This document shows positions 21,970 to 30,050 of a stretch of 64,000 bases of DNA, in pieces; the stretch's first letter is position 1, and every line of letters starts with the position of its first letter. The notes below the pieces were generated by a model, which ran no database searches, was not told the origin of the DNA, and saw only the letters and a program-made list of their open reading frames with translations. The stretch covers positions 5,456,001 to 5,520,000 of the forward strand of contig AP025179.1 in NCBI GenBank assembly GCA_021654635.1, in the 5' to 3' direction. This stretch comes from Mycobacterium kiyosense. GTDB lineage: Bacteria; Actinomycetota; Actinomycetes; Mycobacteriales; Mycobacteriaceae. Both the position numbers and the translations under genes were made by a program.

Positions 21970-22154
21970 TCAGGCAGGTTGCGAAGGACGTTTCACAGTC
22001 GCTGAGGAGATGATTGCCCGCACGGTACGACGGCACCGCCCACAATCGGCGCCCGCCCCGCAGGCGGCGGCGACCTCTTTGCTGGTGCAGGCGCCGGCGG
22101 AACGGCCTCAGCAACCATGTGGCTGGTGATGCCATTGCACAGACACACATACAT
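21970..22154 (-). pseudogene. bfd: bacterioferritin-associated ferredoxin Bfd-like (frameshifted)
   Basis: Small [2Fe-2S] protein. The 5' frame from ATG 22154 reads MYVCLCNGITSHMVAEAV. A second frame reads CTSKEVAAACGAGADCGRC, then RRTVRAIISS, to a TGA at 21970-21972. Together these give the four Cys (CLC, CGRC) of Bfd. The frames join if one base is missing near 22100-22103. Bfd normally reduces bacterioferritin-bound iron; no bacterioferritin gene is in the window. It lies 9 nt after the 22164-22794 gene. Confidence 0.75.
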
Positions 22155-22163
22155 GGCGCGCGG

Positions 22164-22794
22164 TCAGTCCGTTCCGATCCGGATCATGTCGGCGAAGCGC
22201 CCGACGAACAGCGGCGGGTAGGCACCGATGCCCACCCCCCTGAAGCCATTGCGCCGCCGCATCCGGGTGCTCGATCCATTCTCGGGCGCTGTCCTCGTCG
22301 GGAAACTCCTGCAGGATCAGCACCTCGTGCGAATCGTCGAAAGCCTGGAATACCCAGGTCTTGCGGATACCGGCGGCGGTGAACCGATCCATCGCATGCC
22401 CGACTTCGGCGCTCAGCGTCGGCACGCTGTCCACCGACGCGAACGCGGCCACCACCACCCCGGGCGCCTTGGGCGTTGCCGGTGGAGGTTCGGCGACAAA
22501 GCGGTCCACGATTTCGCCGGCGAATACGGCCGGGATGTCCTCGACTCCGACCGCGTCGAACCAGTCGAAGAACACCCGCGACCGCAGCAGTTCCACGATG
22601 GGCTCGCGGCTGTGCACGCCGATCATCACCAGCACACGGCCGTAGTCATGGGTGGAGGTGTAGACCAGCACATGGTGTGCACCGATGTCGGCCAGCGCCG
22701 CCTTGCGACGCTCCAACAACGGCCACACCTTGGCCGGGTCCGGAATGCGGTAGTCCGACGCGATCACCATCGAATGAATGTCGCCGTCGGTCAT
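22164..22794 (-). pseudogene. hypothetical with duplicated alpha/beta-barrel-like domain (frameshifted 3' end)
   Basis: About 209 residues if repaired. The two halves (about 5-100 and 110-205) align: each has a strand-rich segment (VLVYTSTHDYGRVLVMIGV; TWVFQAFDDSHEVLILQEF) followed by a helix and a late FAGEIVDRF/FVGRFADMI block, like dimeric alpha/beta-barrel monooxygenase-type domains. A C6 run at 22235-22240 appears one base too long: removing one base yields QGVGIGAYPPLFVGRFADMI and a stop at 22164. Function unknown. Confidence 0.7.
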
Positions 22795-22801
22795 CGCGTT
22801 C

Positions 22802-23410
22802 CTAGGCCGGATTGAACTGTGAAATAAGCCATTTGCCGTCAGCCTTGACCACGGTGACCAGCACCGTGCTGGACGCCATGGACGGCTCCGGCCGGTCCTT
22901 GCTCTGGGTGGTCTGGTTGACGAACAACAGCACGACGGCGGAGTCGGGGTGGAATTCGGTCAGCGCTCCACGCAGCACCACCGCGGTGGTCTTCAGTGAC
23001 TTCTGGGTGGCGGCCGGAGCGATGACCTGCCGCGAGAAATTGTCGTAGTAGGACAGGAAGTCACCGGTCAAACGCGTTCTGGCAGCGGAGAAGTCGTGGT
23101 CGAGCGTTTCGGGTGAATAAGACAGGATGGCGACCACCCCGTCGCTGGCGGCGGTGACTGCGGCCTTAGCGGCGTCCCCGTCGAGCGCCTTGTCCTGGCG
23201 GTAGGAGAACCAGTACAGTCCGCCGAGCACCGACAGCGACGCCACCACGAGCACCGCCAACGAGATGACACCGGCTTTCGAGGACCACCGGTTCTTGGCC
23301 CGAATCGTGCTCGACCGGACGCGAAGACGCGTGAACCGGCCCGGCCGCGGGTCGTCGGCGGTGACGGACTCCTCGGTCTCCTCGACGACGGGTGCTTGCT
23401 CGGCGCTCAC
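22802..23410 (-). CDS. Mce-associated membrane protein (short form)
   Basis: 202 residues: acidic cytoplasmic N-terminus, one membrane helix (AGVISLAVLVVASLSVLGGL, about 46-66), then an extracytoplasmic domain with GVVAILSYSPETLDHDFSAA and VVLLFVNQTTQ, the Mam/Mas fold related to SnoaL/NTF2. It probably stabilises an Mce transporter. Starts 4 nt inside the end of its long partner (23407-24471). A paralogous pair is at 35633-36933. Confidence 0.85.
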   Translation of the reverse strand: MSAEQAPVVEETEESVTADDPRPGRFTRLRVRSSTIRAKNRWSSKAGVISLAVLVVASLSVLGGLYWFSYRQDKALDGDAAKAAVTAASDGVVAILSYSPETLDHDFSAARTRLTGDFLSYYDNFSRQVIAPAATQKSLKTTAVVLRGALTEFHPDSAVVLLFVNQTTQSKDRPEPSMASSTVLVTVVKADGKWLISQFNPA

Positions 23411-24471
23411 GGCACGAACTCCACTCTGGACATCTTGAGCTGGCCGCCGTCGCGAGTCAGTGTCACGATCAGCCGGTACTTACGTGGATCCTGTTTAGCG
23501 CCAGCCGCATTCGTGATCTCGGCGGTGCTGGCCACCAGCACGACCGCCGAGTTCTCGGTCATGGTTTCGCGCTCCACAGCGGTGGCTTGAACGCTGCCCT
23601 GCGCCACCACCTTCGACTCCTCGACGGTGCGGGTGAAGTCGTCGGCCATCTTCAGGAAGTCGGCCTTGAAGTCGCCGGTGGCGACTTCCTCGATGCGCTG
23701 GACGCCTTCTTTGGCGTGCTCGAAGTCCAGCGAGGTCAGGGTCACCACGCCTTGGCGCGCGGCGGCGGCGTACTGCTCCACCTGCTGCCGCTCCCGGACC
23801 GCGTTGCGGTGCAGAATCGACATCTCGACGCCGGCCCCGAGCGAGGCCAGCACGATCAGCGCCGCCACCACCGCGGCGACTTCGGAAAGTTTCGGGCGGT
23901 GCAGGCCGAAGAAGCGCCGGGCCGGTTCGGTGGTGGTCGATTCCGCGTCGACGTCCGCTGCGGTTTCCTCGCCCTCGACCGCTGCCTCTTGCCGGGCCTC
24001 TTGCCTGGCCGCTTCTCGAGCCTCAACCGCCGCTTCCGGCTCGTCTGCTTTGCTCAGCTCCACCTTCGCGGGGCTGTTGGTTTCGGCCGCGTCGGCGGCC
24101 TCCGCTTCATCGGCGGCCTCCGCTTCATCGGCGGCCTCCGCTTCGTCGGCGGCCTCGACGGTCAGCGGTTCTGCGGTTTTCGCTTCGGCCGTGTCCGGGC
24201 TGGTCTTCTCGGATTCGACGAGTTCGGCCTCGCGGCGCAGCCGGATGGCCCTGGCTCTCGCCCGCGCGGCGGCGGCGAGGGCTTCGGCCTCGGCTGCCTC
24301 GGCCTCGGCTTCCTCGGCCAGCGACCACATTTCCGCGACGTCCCGCGGCGTCTCATACTTTTTCAGCGGAGACAACGTCGTGTCGGCAGCGTCCTGTCGG
24401 ATACCGCCGCCCTCCGCTCGTCGGCTCGAGAGCGAGACTGCTTGTCGCTCAACCTGACACTCCTCTACCAC
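23407..24471 (-). CDS. Mce-associated membrane protein with long coiled-coil N-terminus
   Basis: 354 residues. N-terminal third is Ala/Glu-rich coiled coil with an ADEAEA repeat (about 108-125), then a membrane helix (VAAVVAALIVLASLGAGVEM, about 198-217) and the Mam domain (VVTLTSLDFEHAKEGVQRI; terminal KMSRVEFVP). Overlaps the short partner by 4 nt (ATGA), so they are co-translated. GTG start at 24471 is the longest supported; in-frame later starts could shorten the N-terminus. Confidence 0.82.
   Translation of the reverse strand: MVEECQVERQAVSLSSRRAEGGGIRQDAADTTLSPLKKYETPRDVAEMWSLAEEAEAEAAEAEALAAAARARARAIRLRREAELVESEKTSPDTAEAKTAEPLTVEAADEAEAADEAEAADEAEAADAAETNSPAKVELSKADEPEAAVEAREAARQEARQEAAVEGEETAADVDAESTTTEPARRFFGLHRPKLSEVAAVVAALIVLASLGAGVEMSILHRNAVRERQQVEQYAAAARQGVVTLTSLDFEHAKEGVQRIEEVATGDFKADFLKMADDFTRTVEESKVVAQGSVQATAVERETMTENSAVVLVASTAEITNAAGAKQDPRKYRLIVTLTRDGGQLKMSRVEFVP
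24095..24148 (-). repeat. 3 x 18-bp coding repeat (ADEAEA)
   Basis: Three 18-bp units close to GCGGCCTCCGCTTCATCG on the plus strand encode the repeated acidic hexapeptide in the coiled coil of the long Mce-associated membrane protein. The third unit has one substitution. Confidence 0.85.
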
Positions 24472-24660
24472 CTACCCGCCGACGACTACCGGCATCGCCG
24501 ACCGGCCCAAACCCTACTCGGCACCGGCAATGCTGCGCGACAACTCGAGCGTGATCGACTCCCCCGCGCCGGTAGCCCTTGGAGAGCGAGATTATCACTC
24601 CTCTCGCGCCAGCTGCCGGCAACGGCGGACGAACCGACCGTAACAGGCATCACTAGCTGC

Positions 24661-24675
24661 GGAAATAGCATTCTC
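24661..24675. promoter_or_regulatory. candidate catabolic operator, weak copy
   Basis: GGAAAT-AGC-ATTCTC, with the same arms as the site at 10331-10345. It lies in the 242-bp gap between the fadD stop and the Mce-associated membrane gene, 190 bp upstream of the latter. I see no gene in this gap. Confidence 0.3.
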
Positions 24676-24713
24676 ACTTTCGACATATGCTCCTACACCG
24701 CGAGGCCGAGGGG

Positions 24714-26159
24714 TCAGCGCAGCAGATCCTTGACGACCTTGCCGGTCGCATTCAGTGGCAGCGCGTCGAGAAACTCCACCGATCGCGGCACCTTGAATCC
24801 CGCCATGCGCTCGCGGCACCAGGCGATCAGATCCTGGGCGTCGACAGGGCTGTTGCACACCACGAATGCCTTGCCGACCTGCCCCAGTCGCTCGTCGGGC
24901 GCGCCGATCACCGCCGCCTGCGCGATGGCGGGGTGCTCGAGCAGATAGCCCTCGATCTCGGCCGGATAGGCGTTGAAGCCGCCGACGATGAACATGTCCT
25001 TCTTGCGCCCGTTGATGCGCAACCGTCCGGCGGCGTCGATGCTGCCCAGGTCGCCGGTGTGCAGCCAGCCGTCGCTGTCGATCGCCTCGGCGGTCGCTGC
25101 CGGATCGTCGAGGTAACCCTGCATGACGCCGTAGCCGCGGACCAGCACTTCCCCGTCGTCGGCGATGCGCACCTCGACACCGTCGCAGGGCAGGCCCGCT
25201 GTGGTGGCTACATCCTCGAAGGAGTCGCCGGGCCGGGACAGCGTCACGTTGCCGGCCTCGGTCAGTCCGTAACCGGTCATCAACGTCTGGAACGGCAGTT
25301 CCTCGTGGATGCGGCGGACCAGTTCGACCGGAATGTCGGCAGCGCCGGTCACGCCCGCCCGCAGCGTCGACAGCCGGGACTTGTCGCGCACCGTCAGCAG
25401 CGAGTGGTACAGCGTCGGTGGGCCCGGGAGCATCGTGATGCGTTCGCGCTCAATGAGATCCACCACGGCGTCGACGTCGAACGCCGCGACCGGAAGCATT
25501 GTGGCGCCACGCAGAAACGACGTGACGAGGCCCGCCTTCAACCCGAAGGTGTGGAAGTACGGGTTGATCATCAGGTAGCGATCACCCTCGCGCAGATCGG
25601 CGAGAGTGGCCCATTCCTCGTACATCCGCAGCGTCTGCTGGTGATTCATCATCGCGCCCTTGGGACGCCCCGTGGTTCCCGAGGTGAAGATGATGTCGCA
25701 GATGTCGGTGCCCGCCGACGCCGCTTCGAACGGCGTACCACTTTGCAGGAAGCCTGATTTCAGGTCGATGACCGGTACGCCGGGTGGCGCGGTGTACTGC
25801 TGGCCGAGGAATCCCTGCTGGACCAGGACGGCCTTGGCTCCGCTGCGGACGATGACGTCGCCGGCTTCCTCGAACTTGAACCGCGTGTTGACCGGAACGA
25901 GCACACCACCGGCGGTCAGCAGACCGAACGACGCAATGATCCACTCTGCGGAGTTGGGAGCCCATAGCGCGACCCGATCCCCCTTGCCAACCCCCAGGTC
26001 AGCGAAAGCACCTGCCGCGCAGCGTATTTGCTCGATGAGCTCGCTGAAGGTGAAGCGCAGCGGACCGTCGACGACCGCTTCCGCGTCGCCGAACCGGTCC
26101 GCTGCACTCAAGACCATCTCGGGGATGGTCCGCCAGGTCGGCCTGGCCGAGTCGGTCAC
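24714..26159 (-). CDS. AMP-dependent acyl-CoA synthetase (FadD-like)
   Basis: 481-residue ANL-superfamily ligase that activates a carboxylic acid as acyl-AMP then acyl-CoA. Motifs: P-loop-like FTSGTTGRPKGAMM (about 164-177), MTGYGLTEAGN, DGWLHTGDLG, GRKKDMFIVGGFN and the C-terminal LPLNATGKVVK with the adenylation Lys. The compact size suits FadD3/medium-chain types rather than long-chain or FAAL enzymes. ATG overlaps the amidohydrolase stop by 4 nt, so it is the second gene of that operon. Confidence 0.92.
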   Translation of the reverse strand: MTDSARPTWRTIPEMVLSAADRFGDAEAVVDGPLRFTFSELIEQIRCAAGAFADLGVGKGDRVALWAPNSAEWIIASFGLLTAGGVLVPVNTRFKFEEAGDVIVRSGAKAVLVQQGFLGQQYTAPPGVPVIDLKSGFLQSGTPFEAASAGTDICDIIFTSGTTGRPKGAMMNHQQTLRMYEEWATLADLREGDRYLMINPYFHTFGLKAGLVTSFLRGATMLPVAAFDVDAVVDLIERERITMLPGPPTLYHSLLTVRDKSRLSTLRAGVTGAADIPVELVRRIHEELPFQTLMTGYGLTEAGNVTLSRPGDSFEDVATTAGLPCDGVEVRIADDGEVLVRGYGVMQGYLDDPAATAEAIDSDGWLHTGDLGSIDAAGRLRINGRKKDMFIVGGFNAYPAEIEGYLLEHPAIAQAAVIGAPDERLGQVGKAFVVCNSPVDAQDLIAWCRERMAGFKVPRSVEFLDALPLNATGKVVKDLLR

Positions 26160-27346
26160 ACCGTGACGAGACGACCGAGGTTGCCGCCCATGATCTTCGC
26201 CTGGTCGTCAACGGATAGATGCGACAGCGCGTTGACGTAGAAGGTCGGCTCTGCCAACCCTTCCGGATGTGGCCAGTCCGAGCCGTACAGCACCTGATCC
26301 ACGCCGACCAGGTTGACCAGGTCGTCGATGCCGTCCTCGAAGAACGGGCTGACGTAGATCCGGTTCTTGACCATCTCGACCGGGTCGCTCGGGAAAGCCT
26401 CCGGTGCCTTGCGAAATACCTCGGCCAGGCCGTCGAGCAACGGCGTCATCCACTTCGAACCGGCCTCGACGATCGCGACCTTCAGCTTCGGGTGGCGGTA
26501 GAGCGCGCCGTGGATGACCCACGACCCGACCGAGTCCTGGATCGGCCGCCACTCGTTGAGGATCCCCATCGCATTGGTCTGGAACGGCAGCATCTCCTGG
26601 TCGGCACCGTCCCACTCGGAGGTGTAGCGAGAGTAACCACTGTCGCTCGAGTGCATGCCGACCAGCACGTCGTACTCGACGACGCGCTCCCAGAACGGGT
26701 CGAATTCGGGCAGCGCGAACGACCGGGGGCCGCGGAAGCCGGGGACCGGCGCCGGGCGGATCAGGATGCAGCGCGCGCCGCGCTTGACCGCCCACTCCAG
26801 CTCCTCGATCGCCTTTTCGACGATCGGCAGGGTGATGACCGGGGTGGTGAAGATCCGGTTCTGGTAATTGAAGCCCCAGACCTCGTCCAGCCACTGGTTC
26901 AGTGCGTGGACCAGCACATGGATGGCAACCGGGTCGTCGCGCAACCGCTCCTCGAGCAGGCTGGCCAACGTCGGGAACATCAGGGTTTTGTCCAGCCCCA
27001 GCTCGTTCATCACCTCCAGTCGCGGCCCAGGTTCGAAGAACGCCGGGATCGCGCGCATCGGCTCACCGAACAATTCGCGCTTGGTCTTGCCGTCCGGGTT
27101 GCCGTACTTGAAGTACTCCTCCCAGGCCCCCGGCCGGGCGACCACCTCGAAGGTCGGGTTGGGAATGTAGTTACTGATCTGGCCCCGGATGGCGATCTTG
27201 GTGCGCCCGTTGACCTGCACGTACTGGACGTAACTCCGGTACTCCTTGGGCAGGTACTTGGTCAGCGCCTCCGGCGGCTCGTAGAGATGATTGTCGGCGT
27301 CAAAGATCGGGAAGGGAACGTCCTCCCGATGCGATAACTGGCCCAT
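26156..27346 (-). CDS. amidohydrolase-2 family metal-dependent hydrolase
   Basis: 396-residue TIM-barrel protein of the amidohydrolase-related family. FDADNHLYEP near the N-terminus carries the usual metal-ligand region, VGMHSSD the middle, and LYGSDWPHPEG the conserved C-terminal Asp. Mycobacterial catabolic clusters use such enzymes as decarboxylases or hydrolases on ring-cleavage or acyl intermediates; the substrate here is unknown. First gene of a two-gene operon with fadD. A perfect GAGAAT-CAT-ATTCTC palindrome lies 23 bp upstream. Confidence 0.88.
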   Translation of the reverse strand: MGQLSHREDVPFPIFDADNHLYEPPEALTKYLPKEYRSYVQYVQVNGRTKIAIRGQISNYIPNPTFEVVARPGAWEEYFKYGNPDGKTKRELFGEPMRAIPAFFEPGPRLEVMNELGLDKTLMFPTLASLLEERLRDDPVAIHVLVHALNQWLDEVWGFNYQNRIFTTPVITLPIVEKAIEELEWAVKRGARCILIRPAPVPGFRGPRSFALPEFDPFWERVVEYDVLVGMHSSDSGYSRYTSEWDGADQEMLPFQTNAMGILNEWRPIQDSVGSWVIHGALYRHPKLKVAIVEAGSKWMTPLLDGLAEVFRKAPEAFPSDPVEMVKNRIYVSPFFEDGIDDLVNLVGVDQVLYGSDWPHPEGLAEPTFYVNALSHLSVDDQAKIMGGNLGRLVTV

Positions 27347-27368
27347 GAAATCCTCCTTCGCAATTTGC

Positions 27369-27383
27369 GAGAATCATATTCTC
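27369..27383. promoter_or_regulatory. candidate catabolic operator, perfect palindrome
   Basis: GAGAAT-CAT-ATTCTC, perfect 6-3-6 palindrome 23 bp upstream of the amidohydrolase-fadD operon. It matches the perfect site at 54718-54732 in both arms, and probably overlaps the promoter. Confidence 0.65.
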
Positions 27384-27453
27384 TGCCCTCGCGCGCCGCA
27401 ATGGCCCCCCCGGTTTAGCGGGAATCCCGCTCCGGACTCAGCCCGTCAGGGGG

Positions 27454-27876
27454 TCAGCACTTGGCCGCGATTTTGAAATCGACGCTGGTCGCCTCGTTGG
27501 GCTTGGCGGTGTTGGCCCCGTTGGCCGTACCGGTGATGGTGAACGTCTCACCGTCGAAGCGGGTGCCCGCCTTGTTGGTGTCGTTGCGCGCGAAGTCTCC
27601 GGTGAAACCGCCGAGGTTGTGGAACCGGACGGACAGCGCAGTGGCCGGGTGGTCGCGTTGGTCGAGGACCACTTTCGCCCCGGATGCGTCGTCGCCCAAC
27701 TCGATGGTGCGGAACCACTCTTGCTGGTAGCAGCGGACGAGATGCGGGTGCACCTCGTGTCCGTTCAGCGTCACCGTCGCGGTGCTGGCGAGTTGGTGCT
27801 GAGACGGTGTGCTGCAGGCGCCCAGCACGGCGACCGCTGCCGCCGCTGCCGCAACCGCCGCCATTCGATTCCGCAC
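27454..27876 (-). CDS. LpqH (19-kDa antigen)-family lipoprotein
   Basis: About 140 residues. N-terminal signal (VRNRMAAVAAAAAAVAV) ends in lipobox LGAC, so the protein is lipid-anchored. The mature part has the 19-kDa antigen family pattern: VTLNGHEV, a Cys (VRCYQQEWF), VRFHNLGGFTGDFARND and a terminal Cys (FKIAAKC) likely to form a disulfide. GTG start at 27876 gives a normal signal peptide; an in-frame start at 27915 would give an unusually long n-region. Confidence 0.82.
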   Translation of the reverse strand: MRNRMAAVAAAAAAVAVLGACSTPSQHQLASTATVTLNGHEVHPHLVRCYQQEWFRTIELGDDASGAKVVLDQRDHPATALSVRFHNLGGFTGDFARNDTNKAGTRFDGETFTITGTANGANTAKPNEATSVDFKIAAKC

Positions 27877-27931
27877 CCGGCACCTCGATCCTGGGACTGC
27901 ACGACCAATGGGCAACTTCTGGACCTGCAGC

Positions 27932-27968
27932 GATGATGCTATTCTCCTGAGACGAGAATGCCAATATC
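27932..27968. promoter_or_regulatory. candidate catabolic operators, paired sites
   Basis: ATTCTC at 27941-27946 and GAGAAT at 27954-27959 face outward with 7 bp between them. Read as 6-3-6 sites they give GATGAT-GCT-ATTCTC (27932-27946) and GAGAAT-GCC-AATATC (27954-27968), each with one perfect arm. The region is divergent between the lipoprotein and the enoyl-CoA hydratase gene. Confidence 0.4.
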
Positions 27969-28018
27969 AGCCTGGTCTTTCCGGGTCTTTTAGGCTCAAG
28001 CCAAGGAGCTGAACACGC

Positions 28019-28669
28019 ATGGTGGACCTGGAGTTCGACGAGCTGGACCCGGGCCTGGCGGTGCTCACCATCGACCGCCCGCATGCGCGCAATGCCATCG
28101 CGCTGCAAACCATGGACCAACTCGAGGACGCACTCGGCGCCGCGGCCGGCGCTCAAGCCCTGGTGATCAGGGGCGCCGGGGACCGCGCCTTCGTCTCCGG
28201 CGGCGACCTCAAGGAACTGAGCGCGCTGCGCACCGAGGAAGACGCCGCGGCGATGGCCAAGCGGATGCGGACCGTCTGCGATCGGATCGCCGACTTCCCC
28301 GCGCCGGTGATCGCCGCGCTGAACGGGCACGCCTTCGGCGGTGGCGCCGAGGTCGCCGTCGCCGCCGACATCCGGGTGGCCGCCGACGACGTCAAGATCG
28401 CCTTCAATCAGGTGCAGCTGGAGATCATGCCGGCCTGGGGCGGCGCCGAACGGTTGGCGACGCTGGTCGGGCGCAGCAGGGCGCTGTTGCTGGCCGGTTC
28501 CGGAACCGCGGTGGACGCCACCGAGGCGCAACGCCTCGGCCTGGTGGACGTGGTGCTGCCACGCGCCTCCTTCGACTCCTCCGACCACGGCTGGCGATCG
28601 ATCGCCAGGTCGCTGGCCCGGCGTCCGGCGGCCGAGATAAAGCGGGTAATCGGGGGGAGTTTCCGCTGA
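28019..28669 (+). CDS. enoyl-CoA hydratase/isomerase family protein
   Basis: 216-residue crotonase-fold protein, shorter than the usual 250-260, ending after the core. Oxyanion-hole segments: RAFVSGGDLKELSAL and NGHAFGGGAEVAVAADIRV. Both Glu positions of hydratases are present (GGGAE; QLEIMPAWGG). Likely hydrates an unsaturated acyl-CoA in the catabolic set. Candidate operators lie 50-90 bp upstream. Confidence 0.88.
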   Translation: MVDLEFDELDPGLAVLTIDRPHARNAIALQTMDQLEDALGAAAGAQALVIRGAGDRAFVSGGDLKELSALRTEEDAAAMAKRMRTVCDRIADFPAPVIAALNGHAFGGGAEVAVAADIRVAADDVKIAFNQVQLEIMPAWGGAERLATLVGRSRALLLAGSGTAVDATEAQRLGLVDVVLPRASFDSSDHGWRSIARSLARRPAAEIKRVIGGSFR

Positions 28670-28783
28670 TGAGGCGATAGCATCGTTTGCACGGCTGTGG
28701 GTGTCGGATGCGCACTGGGAAGCTGCAGATCGGGTCGTCGTGAACCGCACAGCCAATCCGCGCCCGGCAGCCGGAGGAGCGAA

Positions 28784-29224
28784 ATGACAACCACCGCAAC
28801 GAAGCACGTGGTTTTTGGCGCTGCGATGCTGTTGGCCGCCGCGGCGACGGTGCCGGCGCTCGGCAGCGGCCGGGCGCACGCCGACGACGATCCGCCGCCC
28901 ATGCACCAGGTGGTGTACACGATTTCGGCGAAGAATCCGATTTATGCCGACATCTACTACCAGGATCAAGATCCGCGGGTGTTCTCCGACTACAGCCACA
29001 ACCCGTACACCTTCACCCCGAACGTTCAGGCCGACATCGGGCCGGGCCGGCCGTGGGTTCAGCAGGTGATGCTGTCCAATCCCGCGCAGTGGGCGATGGT
29101 CAGCGTGAGCACCGGACGGCAGTCAGCCGTCCCGCAATTTCACTGCACCGTGTCGGTCGACGGCGCGGTCGTCGTATCCAAGGACGGTGACCGGGGCGCG
29201 CTCTGTTCGCTACGGACCTGGTGA
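28784..29224 (+). CDS. secreted hypothetical, MmpS-like fold
   Basis: 146 residues with a signal peptide (FGAAMLLAAAATVPALGSG, cleaved near AHA-DD). The mature part, VVYTISAKNPIYADIYYQDQ onward, plus two Cys (FHCTVSVDG, ALCSLRTW) resembles the small beta-sandwich of MmpS-type and related mycobacterial exported proteins. GGAGGAG lies about 7 nt before the ATG. The 3' end overlaps the convergent TetR gene by about 85 nt. Confidence 0.7.
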   Translation: MTTTATKHVVFGAAMLLAAAATVPALGSGRAHADDDPPPMHQVVYTISAKNPIYADIYYQDQDPRVFSDYSHNPYTFTPNVQADIGPGRPWVQQVMLSNPAQWAMVSVSTGRQSAVPQFHCTVSVDGAVVVSKDGDRGALCSLRTW

Positions 29225-29836
29225 ACCAGCCAGGTGGGCGGCAGGTCGGTGATCGGTTGCGGTTCGCCCTCGAGTCGGCGCAGGTGCTCTTCCACGAACG
29301 CCTTGGTCTCGGCGTGACCACCCGACATGCCCAACGCCTGCTCGAGCACCAGAAACCGGGACAGGCTGGTCATCAGGACGGTCCACACCATCGGGGGCAC
29401 CTCGTCGTGTCCGTAGCGCTGCAAGGCCGCCGCCACCACCTGGGCTTGCTCTTCACGGAAACGCTCTGCGTAGTAAGCGATTTCGGCGCGCATCTCCTTG
29501 CGATGGTTCGCCAGCGCCATGAACTCCATCGAGATGCGGGTGAACGCGGGGTCGGTGCCGAATCGCCACAGCGCCCACAGCGGTTGCGGCAACTGGAGCA
29601 GCTGCGCCTGCGCCGACAGGCCCTCGTCGGCGCGCCGGCGGAACACGGCCAGGAAAAGCTCTTCCATGGTGCGGAAGTAGTAGTGGACCAGGCTGGGGCT
29701 TGAGGCCGGCCTTGTTGGCCAGGCGCCGCGACGTCACCGCGGCATAGCCCTCTTCGAGCATCAGCTGTTCGGCCGCATCGAGCAGCAGGCCGCGATTCTT
29801 CGCGTCCGGCGCCCCGATCCTGCGGGCCGAAGTCAT
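29140..29836 (-). pseudogene. TetR-family regulator (frameshifted)
   Basis: ATG at 29836 starts MTSARRIGAPDAKNRGLLLD with the HTH YAAVTSRRLANKAGLKPQ. The frame then breaks near 29691-29692, where plus-strand AGG carries one G too many. In the next frame it continues LVHYYFRTMEELFLAVF, then a long ligand-binding domain and an unusual Pro/Ser/Thr-rich tail. About 231 residues if repaired. Divergent from the P450 gene, with a candidate operator between them. Confidence 0.8.
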
Positions 29837-29949
29837 GCCGTTACCTCGTCCTCTCTGCGCTCCCCGTACGGTCCCGACGCTCTCGAAGATCCTAGCCAGT
29901 ACGTCCGGCCGCACCGGCCGTGTGACCTTGACCACGACAATACCGCCAT

Positions 29950-29967
29950 GCTAAGCAGGTGCTCAGC
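29950..29967. promoter_or_regulatory. candidate TetR operator between TetR and P450
   Basis: GCTAAGCA-GG-TGCTCAGC, an imperfect palindrome (7 of 8 arm positions) in the 214-bp divergent gap between the frameshifted TetR gene and the P450 gene. Position suits autoregulation plus P450 control. Confidence 0.45.
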
Positions 29968-30050
29968 ACAGCATCTGATCCGGGCGGCACCAGCTCACGC
30001 CGCCGCCACATTCACTCGGTAACAGCCAGCTTCGGGAGGGCATGCACGAC

